Of a stretch of DNA of 64,000 nucleotides, positions 63,109 through 64,000 are shown one piece after another (position 1 is the first letter of the stretch; the number at the start of each line of letters is the position of its first letter). The translations under genes were made by a program, and so were the position numbers. This DNA is from Erwinia oleae. GTDB lineage: Bacteria > Pseudomonadota > Gammaproteobacteria > Enterobacterales > Enterobacteriaceae. A model generated the notes under the pieces. It saw only the letters and a program-made list of their open reading frames with translations. It was not told the origin of the DNA and did no database searches. The stretch covers positions 109,966 through 173,965 of the forward strand of contig NZ_JNVB01000001.1 of the NCBI RefSeq assembly GCF_000770305.1, written 5' to 3'.

Positions 63109-64000
63109 GGTTTTGTACGAAAAGTCGGTGGGGGGTAGAATTGCCGCCATGATTGGCTGGAGGCCCGCATGGCAAAGCGTTACGAACTCTCCGACGCATC
63201 GTGGGAATTGATCAAGGATCTGGTTTCTCCCGAGCAGAAAATGGGTCGCCCACGTAGTGATGATGGCCTGGTACTCCACGGAGTCCTTTGGATTTTGTGC
63301 TCGGGTGCTGCCTGGCGTGATCTGCCGGAACGCTTTGGGCCTTGGTCGACGGTGTATCAGCGTTTTCGTGACTGGCGCGATAACGGCACGTTCGACCGGA
63401 TACTGGAACGCTTGCACATTCGACTCAACCAGGAAGGACTGATCGATCTGGACACCTGGATGATCGACTCCACGGCGGTACGTGCAACCCGAGCCTCCTC
63501 AGGCGCCGGGAAAAAGGGGGGCCTGAAGAACCGCTAGACCATGCTCTGGGGCGCAGTCGAGGCGGCCTGACAACCAAGATTCATATGGTTTGCGACGCTA
63601 ATGGCGTGCCATTGCGCTTCATGCTTTCACCGGGACAAGCCAGCGATATCGCCCACGCCCAGCCGTTGCTGGATCAGGTGCGCATTTCCGGTAAGCCGGG
63701 GCGACCACGCAAACGCAGTAGATGGTTGCTGGCTGACAAAGGCTATGACGCGGAACACCTGCGTTACTACTGCGACCGTTACCGAATACAGCCTGTGATC
63801 CCGCTACGCGCCATGCCACGCAAACCCCGGCCTGGCTTGCCCCGACTCTTTGATCGTCCAAAGTATCGGCAGCGCAACATCATTGAGCGGATGTTTGGCT
63901 GGCTAAAAGAGAACCGCCGAATCGGCACCCGCTACGACAAGCTGGCCAAGAGCTACGCAGCCATGGTCACGCTGGCCTGCAGCCTACGTTGTATGCGGCA
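63109..64000 (+). mobile_element. IS5-family (IS427-like group) insertion sequence, right end outside window
   Basis: The element starts near GGTTTTGTACGA (63109), where the MFS reading frame loses resemblance, and carries a two-frame transposase. The exact left end and target duplication cannot be fixed without the right end; a short TTA or TA at 63106-63108 is a candidate. The element runs off the window. Confidence 0.87.
63169..64000 (+). CDS. IS5-family transposase made by -1 frameshift (3' end outside window)
   Basis: The first frame (63169-63537) gives MAKRYELSDASWELIKDLVS and ends KKGGLKNR. The second frame is open to the window edge and includes DHALGRSRGGLTTKIHMVCD. The two join by a -1 slip on AAAAAGGGGGG (63510-63520), yielding KKGGPEEP, the usual IS427-group sequence. 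The DDE residues are seen: Asp in WMIDSTAVR, Asp in LLADKGYD, and Glu in RNIIERMFGWLK. The transposase looks intact as far as it is visible, so the copy may be active. Confidence 0.88.

Overview
The window is a chromosomal stretch of an enterobacterium. The best fit is the Erwiniaceae (Pantoea/Erwinia), with Pantoea slightly preferred. The reason is a complete 12-gene exopolysaccharide operon in the order known for amylovoran (ams, Erwinia amylovora) and stewartan (wce, Pantoea stewartii): amsG-wza-wzb-wzc-amsB-amsC-amsD-amsE-amsF-amsJ-amsK-amsL. It is framed by the usual enterobacterial neighbours udk-dcd-asmA-yegH on the left and galF/galE, an O-antigen locus, gnd, wzz and the his operon on the right. 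The genus call is inference from gene order and protein resemblance recalled from memory; no search was run.

Layout. 1-3257 (minus): RND efflux genes mdtA and mdtB, with mdtB cut by the window edge. 3417-8925 (minus): the Hsp70-like yegD, the diguanylate cyclase dgcE/yegE and a PAP2 phosphatase. 9203-12387 (plus): udk, dcd, asmA. 12413-13984 (minus): yegH. 13985-14784: a long regulatory region with a candidate RcsAB box and a JUMPstart/ops element. 14785-30673 (plus): the exopolysaccharide operon. 30868-32827: galF and galE. 33137-33175: a second JUMPstart/ops. 33214-44126: the O-antigen locus, made of rfbBDAC for dTDP-L-rhamnose, three glycosyltransferases, a Wzy-like polymerase, gnd, a TupA-like ATP-grasp protein and a Wzx flippase. 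44532-45539: wzzB. 45597-52863 (minus): hisL-GDCBHAFI with its attenuator. 53031-60412: yeeZ, puuB, plaP, sbcB, yeeA, yeeX. 60567-62003: the MATE exporter yeeO. 62043-63108: an EntS-like MFS exporter cut by an IS5-family element that runs off the right end.

How the parts work together. The exopolysaccharide operon encodes a full Wzx/Wzy-dependent pathway: an initiating sugar-1-phosphate transferase, glycosyltransferases, a pyruvyl transferase, flippase, polymerase, the Wza-Wzb-Wzc export machine and a tailspike-like glycan-modifying enzyme (AmsF). galF and galE supply or tune UDP-sugars. The O-antigen locus makes dTDP-rhamnose and assembles a second, lipid-linked polymer whose length WzzB sets. 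Both operons begin with an ops site, so both should depend on RfaH. The first also has a strong terminator-like hairpin after wzc that RfaH-modified polymerase would need to read through.

Most interesting points: two RfaH-type operons 19 kb apart; internal attenuators in the exopolysaccharide operon; an O-antigen locus that straddles gnd, with an unusual ATP-grasp protein and the flippase on the far side; a DUF616-type glycosyltransferase; AT-rich blocks that mark horizontal exchange; a his leader peptide whose histidine run is interrupted by arginine; puuB placed beside the putrescine importer plaP; and an IS5-family insertion that breaks an exporter gene. I found no CRISPR array, rRNA, tRNA or prophage, and no wholly unknown multi-gene system.
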